A stretch of 64,000 nt of DNA. Origin: Dokdonella_A sp014338185. Its GTDB lineage: Bacteria > Pseudomonadota > Gammaproteobacteria > Xanthomonadales > Rhodanobacteraceae. Position numbers and translations under genes: made by a program. The DNA lies in the NCBI GenBank assembly GCA_030263295.1, contig SZOS01000008.1:1-64000 (forward strand), written 5' to 3'. This document shows, piece after piece, positions 44,551 to 52,916 of this stretch (the stretch's first letter is position 1; each line of letters opens with the position of its first letter). The notes beneath the pieces are model-generated. The model was not told where the DNA came from. It saw only the letters and a program-made list of their open reading frames with translations, and searched no databases.

Positions 44551-45453
44551 TCAAGGCGTCGCTTGCGCGCGCTCGAGCCCGACCTGCAGCCAACCGAGGT
44601 TGATGCCGATGCGGCTGGCTTCGGGATTGGCCCAGGCGTAGGCGAGCGTCTGCCCGCTGCTTTCCTCGATCACCGACAGCTTGAGCACGGGCACGTTGCC
44701 ATCCTGGTAGGCGATGCGTTCGAGCTGCAGCGACCACGGCGCCGCGCTGCCATCGCGCCAGCGCAGGCGATGGCGCCCGCCCTCGTTCTCCAGGCGCAGC
44801 GCGCGGTCCATGTGCCAGTCCTGGTTGTCGGCGGCGGCCTTGGGGCCGCCACCGTTGACCGCCGCCCAGCCGCTGAACAGCTGCACCCGGCGCAGGTCCT
44901 CGCGCGCGTCCGCGCCGCGGGCCTGGTCGGCATACAGGCGCAGCCGCAACCATTCGCCCTCGCGCGTGAGGGCGAGCGGCAACAGGGCCATGCCCGGGCC
45001 GATGCCGGGCGCGAGCACGGTGCAGGTCGCCGCATCCCCCGTCCAGGTGCCGGCAGCGCCGCCGCGCAAGGCACAGGCATCGAGCGCGGCCCACTGCGCA
45101 GGATCGAATTGCGATCCCGACGCGGGGTCGGCCACCAGCGCGCGATACGGCACCAGCAACGGCACCTCGGCCGCGACCTCGTGCATCGCCCACAGCGCCT
45201 GCATCGGCTGCGCGCCATCGAGCTGCACGCGCCACAGCGTCCATTCGGGGCTTGCGGTCGCGCTGAGCGTGACGCGCAGGTGCGGCACCGCGACCGGCGT
45301 GGCCTGCGTGCGCGCCTGCCACACCTGTGCGTGGTTGTCGTACACGCCGGCGCTGCCGCGCACCGGCTCGGCCGCGGGTGCGCGCGGGCGCGATGCGAAG
45401 CCGTGGCAGCCTGCCAGCACCAGGGCCGCGAGCGTCAATGCAAGGGTCTTCAT
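44551..45453 (-). CDS. Lipoprotein of unknown function, possibly CpcT/CpeT-like, 300 aa
   Basis: The lipobox AALVLAGC places Cys at residue 16. The mature part has repeated beta-strand patterns (WTLWRVQLDGAQPMQALWAM; FDPAQWAALDACAL; LRRVQLFSGWAAVNGGG). The FDPAQWAALDACAL segment loosely recalls CpcT/CpeT-type lyase-fold proteins found outside cyanobacteria, but this is weak. ATG 45453 gives the only good lipoprotein signal. It converges with the MBL gene (16-bp gap) and diverges from the small membrane protein gene. Confidence 0.75.
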   Translation of the reverse strand: MKTLALTLAALVLAGCHGFASRPRAPAAEPVRGSAGVYDNHAQVWQARTQATPVAVPHLRVTLSATASPEWTLWRVQLDGAQPMQALWAMHEVAAEVPLLVPYRALVADPASGSQFDPAQWAALDACALRGGAAGTWTGDAATCTVLAPGIGPGMALLPLALTREGEWLRLRLYADQARGADAREDLRRVQLFSGWAAVNGGGPKAAADNQDWHMDRALRLENEGGRHRLRWRDGSAAPWSLQLERIAYQDGNVPVLKLSVIEESSGQTLAYAWANPEASRIGINLGWLQVGLERAQATP

Positions 45454-45559
45454 CGCGCAAGCATAGCAGCGGCGACGAGCGCAGCGATTGCACGACAAAC
45501 GGCGCCGCGCGCGCGCGTCGCGCCGCCTATCATGCGCGCACTGCCATGGGGAGTCCGGC

Positions 45560-45985
45560 ATGAATGACGACATCCAGCGCGCCGATCCGGCCTATCGTCG
45601 GCGCACCCTGCTGCTGCTCGTGCTCGCGGCCGTGGTCGCCGCGATCGCACTCGCCTTCACCCAGCGCTGGCTCTACGCGCAGGCGCTGGTGGCCGATCCT
45701 GCGGTGGCGGCGCGCCAGCTGCGCGCGTGGATCGGCATGAGCACGCTGCTGGCGGGTGCCTCGTTGCTCGTGCTCGCCGTGCATGCATGGCGGCAATCAC
45801 GCCGTGCCCTGCGTGCCGCGCGCTGGCCGGTGCCCGGGGTACGGGTGATCCGCGACACGCGCGTGCGGCGTGGCGCGGCAGTGGCGCCGATCGTGCGCTG
45901 GCTGCGCGTGTGCGCGATGTTGTGCGTGGTGCTCGCGATCGCGGCGATCGCTATCGGCTGGCGCATTCGCACGCTGCCGTACTGA
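45560..45985 (+). CDS. Small membrane protein of unknown function, 141 aa
   Basis: Three hydrophobic helices at about residues 16-35, 57-78 and 112-134, joined by basic loops (HAWRQSRRALRAARWPVPG). No motif was recognised. A GGGGAG ribosome site precedes ATG 45560. It converges with the PLP-enzyme gene 2 bp downstream. Confidence 0.75.
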   Translation: MNDDIQRADPAYRRRTLLLLVLAAVVAAIALAFTQRWLYAQALVADPAVAARQLRAWIGMSTLLAGASLLVLAVHAWRQSRRALRAARWPVPGVRVIRDTRVRRGAAVAPIVRWLRVCAMLCVVLAIAAIAIGWRIRTLPY

Positions 45986-45987
45986 GG

Positions 45988-47154
45988 TCACAGGCGCGCG
46001 AGCGCCTGCTCCAGATCGGCGATGAGCACGTCGGCCTCCTCCAGGCCGATCGACAGCCGTACCAGCGCGAGGTTGGTACCGGTGGCGGTATGCAGCGCGG
46101 TGTCGCGCGGGAACACCGCGCACAGCGGGAAGGCCAGCGACTCGTAGCCGCCCCACGACACCGTCATGAGGAAGCGCGTGAGGGCGTCGCAGAAGCGCTC
46201 GACCGCTGCGACTCCGGTGACGTCGAGCTCGATCGTGAGCAGGCCGCTGGCGCCACGCAGCTGGCGCTGGCTGAGCGCGGACTGCGGATGGCTGGCCGAG
46301 TGCGGTGAATACACCCGGCGCACGCGCGGGTGGGCCTCGACGAAGGCGAGCACCTCGCGCGTGGTGCGCGCGATGCGCTCCATGCGGATCGGCAGCGTGC
46401 GCAGGCCGCGCAGCATGAGCCAGGCATCGTGCGGCGCGAGGATGGCGCCGAGGGTCATGTACGGCCCGCGAAACACCTGCCGCAGCAGCTCATGGCTGCC
46501 GCACAGCGCGCCGGCCACCACGTCGCTGTGGCCGTTGAGATACTTGGTGGCCGAGTGCACGACCAGGTCGATGCCCAGCGCGAGCGGCGACTGGTTGAGC
46601 GGGGTCGCATAACTGTTGTCGCAGATCGTGCGCAGGCCGCGCGCACGCGCCAGTGCCGCCACGGCAGCCAGGTCCTGCTGCTCGAAGGTGAGCGAATTGG
46701 GGCTTTCGAGCACGATCATGCGCGTGCGCTCGCCCAGCGCGGCCTCGAAATGGGCCGGGTCGGTGCCATCGACGAAGCTCGTGAGCACGCCGTAGCGGCC
46801 GAGCAGGTCGCGCAGCAGCGCGCGCGTCCAGCTGTAGGGCTTGGCCACGCACAGCACGTGGTCGCCGCCGGCGACGCAGGCCATCACCCCCGAGGCCATC
46901 GCAGCGGCGCCGCTGCCGAACATGAGGCAATCCTCGGCGCCTTCCAGCGCCGCCACCTTGCGCCGCAGGATCTCGACCGTGGGATTGTTGCCGCGCGTGT
47001 ACAGGTGCTCGGCGAACTCGTCGCCAAACGCCTCGCGCATCGCCGCCACGGTCGGGAACGCGAAGATCGACGATTGCATGAGCGGCGGCGCCACCGCGCC
47101 GAAGTAGCGCTCGCGCTCTTCACCCAGGTGGTTGAGGATCCAGCTCAGGTCCAT
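45988..47154 (-). CDS. PLP-dependent trans-sulfuration family enzyme, 388 aa
   Basis: Cys/Met-metabolism PLP fold: YTRGNNPTVEILRRKVAALEG (substrate and phosphate site), GSGAAAMASGVMA, and the PLP lysine in VVHSATKYLNGHSDVV. C-terminal SHPQSALSQRQLRGASGLLT is typical. It may be a cystathionine gamma-synthase/lyase, O-acylhomoserine sulfhydrylase or methionine gamma-lyase; the exact reaction cannot be told. ATG 47154 matches the family start. Confidence 0.9.
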   Translation of the reverse strand: MDLSWILNHLGEERERYFGAVAPPLMQSSIFAFPTVAAMREAFGDEFAEHLYTRGNNPTVEILRRKVAALEGAEDCLMFGSGAAAMASGVMACVAGGDHVLCVAKPYSWTRALLRDLLGRYGVLTSFVDGTDPAHFEAALGERTRMIVLESPNSLTFEQQDLAAVAALARARGLRTICDNSYATPLNQSPLALGIDLVVHSATKYLNGHSDVVAGALCGSHELLRQVFRGPYMTLGAILAPHDAWLMLRGLRTLPIRMERIARTTREVLAFVEAHPRVRRVYSPHSASHPQSALSQRQLRGASGLLTIELDVTGVAAVERFCDALTRFLMTVSWGGYESLAFPLCAVFPRDTALHTATGTNLALVRLSIGLEEADVLIADLEQALARL

Positions 47155-47192
47155 CACGTGTCCTCGACGCGGCGCGGACTGGTCACGCGGGC

Positions 47193-48077
47193 TCAGTCCG
47201 CGCCCAGCCCGGTGACGAATTCGCGGGTGGGGCCGGCCAGCGCCGGATCGGCCAGCGCCATCGCCAGGGTGGCCTTGACCAGGCCAAGCTTGTTGCCGCA
47301 GTCGAAGCGCGTGCCTTCGAAGCGATAGGCCAGCACCGAACGCTCGCCGAGCAGCGCCTCGATCGCGTCGGTGAGCTGGATCTCGCCGCCCGCGCCCGGC
47401 TTGGTGTTCTCGAGCAGTTCGAAGATGCGCCCGGGCAACACGTAGCGGCCCACGATCGCGAGGTTGGACGGCGCCGCGGCGGGCTTGGGCTTCTCGACCA
47501 CGAGCTTGATCTTGGCCGCGCGCTCGGACAGCGGCGTCGCATCGACGATGCCGTACTTGTCGGTCTGTTCGCGTGCGACTTCCTCCACCGCGATCACGCC
47601 CGCGCCGTTCTCGCGCGCGGACAACTGCGCCATCTGGCGCAGCGCGCCGGCGCCGGTGCCGTTCCAGATCAGGTCGTCGGGCAGCACCACGCCAAAGGGC
47701 TCGTCGCCGACCACGGGCTTGGCGCACAGCACCGCATGGCCGAGCCCGAGCGCCTCGGGCTGGGTCACGAACACGCAACGCACATGGCGCGGCAAGGTGC
47801 CCTGCACCATCGCCAGCAACTCGGCCTTGCCCGACTGGGCGAGCTTGCTTTCCAGTTCGTAGGCCTTGTCGAAGTAGTCGGCGATCGCGTGCTTGTAGCG
47901 GTTGGTCACGAACACGAGCGTGTCGGCGCCCGCATCGACCGCCTCATCGACCGCATACTGGATCAGCGGCCGATCGAGCACGGGCAGCATTTCCTTGGCC
48001 ACCACCTTGGTGGCCGGCAGGAAGCGGGTGCCGAGGCCGGCGACGGGAAACACGACTTTGCGCAAGGCTGGATTCAT
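47193..48077 (-). CDS. galU: UTP-glucose-1-phosphate uridylyltransferase, 294 aa
   Basis: Makes UDP-glucose. The nucleotidyltransferase signature VFPVAGLGTRFLPATKVVAKEMLPVLDRP is present in the first 40 residues, with the VVGDEPFGVVLPDDL metal-site region and VVEKPKP. It lies 14 bp after the polysaccharide dehydratase gene and supplies sugar nucleotides for the surface polysaccharide. Confidence 0.97.
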   Translation of the reverse strand: MNPALRKVVFPVAGLGTRFLPATKVVAKEMLPVLDRPLIQYAVDEAVDAGADTLVFVTNRYKHAIADYFDKAYELESKLAQSGKAELLAMVQGTLPRHVRCVFVTQPEALGLGHAVLCAKPVVGDEPFGVVLPDDLIWNGTGAGALRQMAQLSARENGAGVIAVEEVAREQTDKYGIVDATPLSERAAKIKLVVEKPKPAAAPSNLAIVGRYVLPGRIFELLENTKPGAGGEIQLTDAIEALLGERSVLAYRFEGTRFDCGNKLGLVKATLAMALADPALAGPTREFVTGLGAD

Positions 48078-48091
48078 GGCAACGGTGCCGC

Positions 48092-49969
48092 TCAGGCGGG
48101 TCGGAGGTTGATGACAGTGCCGGCGGTGGCCTGGTTGCCGGCGAATTCGGGCAGCAGCTGCTCCAGGATGCGCTGCAGGCCCGGCTCGTCGAAGTCGCGC
48201 ACCGCGCCTTCGGCCTGCGCGAGTTGCGCGGCCAGCAGCGCCCAGGCCATCGCGCGCGGTTGCGCGAGGAAGATCTTGGCATGCGCGGTCTTGACGTACT
48301 GCTCCTGCGGATGGAACAGCTCCTCGAACAGTTTCTCGCCGGGCCGCAGGCCGGTGTAGACGATCGCGATGTCACGCTCCACCTGGCGTCCCGCGAGGCG
48401 GATCATCTGCTCGGCCAGGTCGCGGATGCGCACGGGCTCGCCCATGTCGAGCGCGAAGATCTCACCGCCCTCACCCAGCACCGTGGCCTGCAGGATGAGC
48501 TGGCAGGCCTCGGGGATCGTCATGAAGTAGCGCGTGATCTCGGGATGGGTCACGGTCACCGGCCCGCCGCTGCGGATCTGCTCGCGGAACAGCGGCACCA
48601 CCGAGCCGGCCGAATCGAGCACGTTGCCGAAGCGCACGGTCATGAAGCGCGTGCGCGACTGGCGCGCGAAGTTCTGGCAGTACAGTTCGGCGATGCGCTT
48701 GCAGGCGCCCATGATGCTGGTGGGATTGACCGCCTTGTCGGTGGAGATGAGCACGAAGCCGTCCACCCCGCAGCGGTCGGCCACCTGCGCCACCGTGCGC
48801 GTGCCGAGCACGTTGTTGCGGAACGCCTCGCGCAGTTGCCCTTGCAACAGCGGCACCTGCTTGTAGGCGGCGGCATGGAACACGATCTCGGGCCGCGCGT
48901 CGGCGAACACATGTTCGCAGGTGGCGAGGTCGCCGCAGTCGCCCAGCACCGCGCGCAGCAGCAGGTCCGGATAGTCCCGCCGCAGCTGCTGCTCGATCGC
49001 GTACAGGTTGAACTCGGACTGTTCGAGGATGGTGAGCGACTCCACGCCCAGCCGCGCCACCTGCCGGCACAGCTCCGAACCGATCGAGCCGCCGCCGCCG
49101 GTGACGAGCACGCGGCGCCCGCTCAGGCGGGTACGGATCGCGGTCCAGTCCAGTTGCACCTGCTCGCGGCCGAGCAGGTCGTCGATCGCCACTTCCTTGA
49201 GTTCGTTGAAGGCCGAGCGCCCGGCCACCACATCTTCGAGCCGCGGCACCGTGCGGAACGGCAGGCCACTCTCCTCGCACACGTCCACCGCATGGCGCAT
49301 CTGCGCCTTGTTGGCCGACGGGATCGCGATCACCACCATCTGCGCGGCCGTTTCGCGCGCCACGTGCGGCAACTGGTCGAGCGGGCCGAGCACGGGCACG
49401 CCGTGCACGCGCGCACCGCGCAGGCCGCGGTCATCGTCGAGGAATCCGACCGGAATGTAGCGCCGCTCGCGGCGCAGGTCGCGTACCAGCGCCTCGCCGG
49501 CCTTGCCCGCGCCGAGCACGAGCACGCGCTCGCCCGCGCCGCCGCCGAGGTCGAGCCGGCTGTCCTTCCAGTAGCGGTAGGCCAGGCGCGGCACCCCGAG
49601 CAGGATCGCCAGCACGAACGGATAGATCGCGAGCACCGTGCGCGGCACCTGGTGCAGGCGGTTGTACAGGAACAGGGTGATCGCGACCGCGACCGCGCCG
49701 AAGATGCAGGCGCGCAGGATGTTCCACATGTCGGGCATGCTCGCGAAGCGCCACAGGCCGCGATACAACCCGGTCCACCAGAACACCAGGCCCTGCGCGG
49801 CCAGCACGAGCAGGTCGGGTACGCCGAACAGCGATACCGGCACCACGTCGCCTTCGAGCGACCAGCGCACCGCGTTGACCGCGGTCCAGGCCAGCCACAC
49901 CATGAACAGGTCGTGCGCGACCACGGCCAGGCGCGGATGGATGCGCGCGATCGCCTTACGCGGCTGCAT
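48092..49969 (-). CDS. Membrane-bound nucleotide-sugar 4,6-dehydratase (CapD/WbpM-like), 625 aa
   Basis: Four N-terminal membrane helices (about residues 12-115), a first Rossmann domain (VLVLGAGKAGEALVRDL), and an extended-SDR catalytic domain: VLVTGGGGSIGSELCRQ, AAAYKQVPLL, STDKAVNPTSIMGACKR with the SMK-type catalytic region (Met-x2-K in place of Tyr-x3-K). Typical products are UDP-keto-sugars feeding QuiNAc/FucNAc-type O-antigen or pilin glycans. It overlaps the glycosyltransferase gene by 14 bp. Confidence 0.94.
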   Translation of the reverse strand: MQPRKAIARIHPRLAVVAHDLFMVWLAWTAVNAVRWSLEGDVVPVSLFGVPDLLVLAAQGLVFWWTGLYRGLWRFASMPDMWNILRACIFGAVAVAITLFLYNRLHQVPRTVLAIYPFVLAILLGVPRLAYRYWKDSRLDLGGGAGERVLVLGAGKAGEALVRDLRRERRYIPVGFLDDDRGLRGARVHGVPVLGPLDQLPHVARETAAQMVVIAIPSANKAQMRHAVDVCEESGLPFRTVPRLEDVVAGRSAFNELKEVAIDDLLGREQVQLDWTAIRTRLSGRRVLVTGGGGSIGSELCRQVARLGVESLTILEQSEFNLYAIEQQLRRDYPDLLLRAVLGDCGDLATCEHVFADARPEIVFHAAAYKQVPLLQGQLREAFRNNVLGTRTVAQVADRCGVDGFVLISTDKAVNPTSIMGACKRIAELYCQNFARQSRTRFMTVRFGNVLDSAGSVVPLFREQIRSGGPVTVTHPEITRYFMTIPEACQLILQATVLGEGGEIFALDMGEPVRIRDLAEQMIRLAGRQVERDIAIVYTGLRPGEKLFEELFHPQEQYVKTAHAKIFLAQPRAMAWALLAAQLAQAEGAVRDFDEPGLQRILEQLLPEFAGNQATAGTVINLRPA

Positions 49970-51026
49970 GGCCACCTCGCCGCGCGACCTGCCGCAGGCA
50001 CCAGCGCTTGCCGGCCAGCCACACGCCGGTGCCGGCCGCATACACCGCCAGCAGCATGCCGCTGCCGGCGGCATGGGCTTGCGGTCGATTGATCCACAAC
50101 AGGGCGGGCACCACGATCAGGAGATTCCAGGCCAGATACAGCGCAACCACGCGCGCATGGGACAGGCCCGTGCGCACGAGCCACTGGTACAGGTGCTCGC
50201 GGTGCGCACTATACCAACGCCGCCCGCGCAGCATGCGGCTGAGCAGCGTGCAGGTGGCATCGACCACGAAACCCGAGGCCGCGATCAGTCCGCTCGTGGC
50301 CGCCACGCCCGGGCGCATGGCCAGCATCACCACGAGCAGCGCGACCCACAGCCCGAGCACGCCGCTGCCCACATCACCCATGAACACACGCGCCCGCGGA
50401 AAATTGAACGGCAGGAAACCCAGGATCGCAGCCAGTGCGGCCGCGGCGCCCAGGGCATGCGGCGCGTCGCCGGCGTGGGCGAACGCGGCTGCGGCCACCG
50501 CACACACGAAAGCGGCCTGCATCGCGAGGATGCCGTCGATGCCGTCCATGAAGTTGTGCAGGTTGATCGACCACACCATCGCCACGCCCACCGCGAGCGT
50601 CGCCGCGGCCAGCAGCAGGCGCAGCTGGCTGCACCCGAGCGCAAGCGGCAGCACGCAGGCGCTGCGGGCCAGCGCCAGCGCGAGCGGCACCAGCCAGAGC
50701 GCCACTGCGACGAAGTGCAGCAGCAGGCGCCAGCGCACAGCCAGGCCGCGGTGGTCGTCGATCCAGCCGGCTGCGCCGACCAACGCGAGCGCACAGGCGA
50801 TCGACCAGGCCTCGTGCCGTTGCGGCCACCACAGCAGCACAACGGCCAGCAGCGTGAGCACGATGCCGATGCCGCCGCCGCGCGGCGTGGCCTGCGCGTG
50901 CGAGCGGCGCCGGCCCGGCAGGTCGAGCAGCCGGCGCCGCTGCGCGTAGCCGATCGCGAGTGCGGTGAGCGCGGCCGACGCCAGCGCGCAGGCGAGCAGC
51001 AGTGCCGGCACCACGCCAGGGGTCAC
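49956..51026 (-). CDS. WecA/MraY-like polyprenyl-phosphate sugar-phosphotransferase, 356 aa
   Basis: About ten membrane helices and the family catalytic loops: GWIDDHRG (DD motif), NLHNFMDGIDGI, FNFPRARVFMGDVGS and HREHLYQ (HxxH-like). It starts lipid-linked glycan synthesis by loading a sugar-phosphate onto undecaprenyl phosphate. Together with the dehydratase and galU it indicates surface polysaccharide synthesis. WbpL-like (FucNAc or QuiNAc) is as likely as WecA. Confidence 0.92.
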   Translation of the reverse strand: MTPGVVPALLLACALASAALTALAIGYAQRRRLLDLPGRRRSHAQATPRGGGIGIVLTLLAVVLLWWPQRHEAWSIACALALVGAAGWIDDHRGLAVRWRLLLHFVAVALWLVPLALALARSACVLPLALGCSQLRLLLAAATLAVGVAMVWSINLHNFMDGIDGILAMQAAFVCAVAAAAFAHAGDAPHALGAAAALAAILGFLPFNFPRARVFMGDVGSGVLGLWVALLVVMLAMRPGVAATSGLIAASGFVVDATCTLLSRMLRGRRWYSAHREHLYQWLVRTGLSHARVVALYLAWNLLIVVPALLWINRPQAHAAGSGMLLAVYAAGTGVWLAGKRWCLRQVARRGGHAAA

Positions 51027-51030
51027 GGCC

Positions 51031-52206
51031 TCATTCGCCCGTCGCGCCGTGGACCGGCCGTACCGATCCCCAGCTCTTGCAGCTCGGGCACTGCCAGTGG
51101 TGGGCCTTGGCGCCGAAGCCGCAGCGGTTGCAGCGGTACAGCGCCTTGACTTCGATGAGCTGGGCGGTGAGTTCGCGCAGCGTCAGGAAGTTCTCGCGCG
51201 CCTCGCCCTGCACGTTGCGCAGGTTCATGTCCACCAGCGCCATCAGCGCGCGCAGCGACGGGCGCTGGCGCAGGCTGTGGGTGAGGAACTCGACCGCCTT
51301 GGCCTCGCCGCGCGTGCTCGCGTACAACCGCGCCAGCGCCAGCACCGGCGTCACCCCGCGATGGCGCTCGATGATTCGCAGCAGGAACTGCTCGGCGCGC
51401 TGCATCTGCTGCGCACGCGCGTAGCAATCCAGCAGCGGCGACAGGATCTCGGGCAGGTAGTCCGGGTCGAGGTCGGCCACGCGCTCGAACGCCTCGATCG
51501 CGGCGTCGAGCTGGCCTTCGGCGCTGTTGAGGTGGCCCAGGATCATGCATGCGCGCACGCACTCGGGCTGCACCGAGAACGCCTCGGCCACCTGCGCGCG
51601 CGCGCCGTCGCGATCGCCCTGCGCACGTGCCTGCTCGGCCAGCTCGCAGTGGAATTGCGCGATCATGGTGGCCTGGGACTCGCCGCTCACGTGTTCGAGC
51701 CGGCGCGCGTGGTCGATCGCCTTGTCCCAGTCGCGCTCGTGCTGGTAGATGCCGATGAGGTGGCGCAACGCCGACGGTGCGAGCGCGTCCATCGCCACGA
51801 GGTCGGCGAACAGGGTCTCGGCGCGGTCGAGCAGGCCTGCGCGCATGTAGTCCTCGCCCAGTTCGAGCAGTGCGACGGTCTTTTCCTCGTCGCTGAGGTT
51901 GTGCCGCGCGATGAGGCTCTGGTGCACGCGGATCGCGCGGTCGACCTCGCCGCGGCGCCGGAACAGGTTGCCCAGCGCCAGATGGGTCTCCACCGTGTCG
52001 CGATTGACTTCGGCGAGCTTGAGGAACACCTCGATCGCCTTGTCCTGCTGTTCGTTGAGCAGGTAGTTGAGGCCGCGGAAATAGCTGGACGAGAGCTCGT
52101 TCACGCGCGCGCCCGAAGTGCGCTCGCTGCGTCGCCGCCCGAGCACCCAGCCCGAGAACGCCGCGATCGGCAGCAGCAGGAACAACAGGGGCAACACGCC
52201 GTTCAC
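51031..52206 (-). CDS. lapB: LPS assembly regulator LapB (YciM), 391 aa
   Basis: An N-terminal membrane anchor (VLPLLFLLLPIAAFSGWVLG), nine TPR-like repeats and a C-terminal rubredoxin-like metal site (CNRCGF, then CPSCKSW). LapB with FtsH controls LpxC turnover and so LPS synthesis. The GTG at 52206 overlaps the lapA stop (GTGA). An upstream in-frame extension lies in lapA and is rejected. Confidence 0.95.
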   Translation of the reverse strand: MNGVLPLLFLLLPIAAFSGWVLGRRRSERTSGARVNELSSSYFRGLNYLLNEQQDKAIEVFLKLAEVNRDTVETHLALGNLFRRRGEVDRAIRVHQSLIARHNLSDEEKTVALLELGEDYMRAGLLDRAETLFADLVAMDALAPSALRHLIGIYQHERDWDKAIDHARRLEHVSGESQATMIAQFHCELAEQARAQGDRDGARAQVAEAFSVQPECVRACMILGHLNSAEGQLDAAIEAFERVADLDPDYLPEILSPLLDCYARAQQMQRAEQFLLRIIERHRGVTPVLALARLYASTRGEAKAVEFLTHSLRQRPSLRALMALVDMNLRNVQGEARENFLTLRELTAQLIEVKALYRCNRCGFGAKAHHWQCPSCKSWGSVRPVHGATGE

Positions 52207-52430
52207 GGGCCGCGCTCCGTGCTGCCACGCTGCCCGACCCGCTGGCCGGCCCAGGCCACGATGCCGCCGAGCAGCCAGCCCAGCGCGAGCGCGCCCAGCA
52301 GGGCCACACCCAGCGACACCTCGCAGCGCGCGAAGCGGAAGTCGATGGTCACCACGGCCGGGTTGATGGCGCCGAACAGGGCGCCGGCGACCACGACGGA
52401 CAACAGCAGCAGGAGCGCGATCAGGCGCAT
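52203..52430 (-). CDS. lapA: LapA (DUF1049) inner-membrane protein, 75 aa
   Basis: Two membrane helices (IALLLLLSVVVAGALFGAIN and VALLGALALGWLLGGIVAWA) joined by a short VVTIDFRFARCEVSL strand, the LapA/YciS pattern. It is translationally coupled to lapB, as in other gammaproteobacteria. ATG 52430 gives the family length. Confidence 0.9.
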   Translation of the reverse strand: MRLIALLLLLSVVVAGALFGAINPAVVTIDFRFARCEVSLGVALLGALALGWLLGGIVAWAGQRVGQRGSTERGP

Positions 52431-52524
52431 GGCAGGGAACAGGCGACGGTGATGGCCGATGATAGCCGCAGCAGCGCACGGCGGGTGCTGCATGGTGCGC
52501 GGGTCGCGGTCGCGCGCGGTGGCG

Positions 52525-52824
52525 TCACTCGGCCTTGCGCTGGCCGTTGACGCGCTCGCGCAGCTCCTTGCCGGGTTTGAAATGTGGCACGTGCTTGCCC
52601 GGCAACGCCACCGAGTCGCCGGTCTTGGGGTTGCGCCCCATGCGTGGCGGGCGGTAATGCAGCGAAAAACTGCCAAACCCGCGGATCTCGATGCGCTCGC
52701 CGACCGACAGCGACTGACTCATCTGCTCCAGCACGCTCTTGACCGCGAGTTCCACATCGTTCGGGGCCAGGTGCTTCTGGCGGCGCGCCAGCGCTTCGAT
52801 CAATTCGGATTTGGTCATCGCCAT
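52525..52824 (-). CDS. ihfB: Integration host factor beta subunit, 99 aa
   Basis: HU/IHF fold: TKSELIEALARRQKHL, IEIRGFGSFSLHYR, then the DNA-intercalating arm RMGRNPKTGDSV and VPHFKPGKELRERV. With IhfA it bends DNA. ATG 52824 has a GGAA at 8 bp; ATG 52818 (the usual MTKSEL start) lacks one. It lies downstream of rpsA. Confidence 0.97.
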   Translation of the reverse strand: MAMTKSELIEALARRQKHLAPNDVELAVKSVLEQMSQSLSVGERIEIRGFGSFSLHYRPPRMGRNPKTGDSVALPGKHVPHFKPGKELRERVNGQRKAE

Positions 52825-52879
52825 CGAGACGGTTCCGCATGTTCCCCTGGGATGCGCACGCTCGATGGTGCGCGTGGAA

Positions 52880-52908
52880 ACGTGGCGCGTCGCATGGGCG
52901 CGCCACGT
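52880..52908 (-). terminator. 10-bp hairpin between rpsA and ihfB
   Basis: ACGTGGCGCG and CGCGCCACGT flank a 9-nt loop, 8 bp after the rpsA stop. There is no T tract, so it may be a processing or attenuation site that sets rpsA and ihfB levels rather than a strong terminator. Confidence 0.5.
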
Positions 52909-52916
52909 GGACCGCG

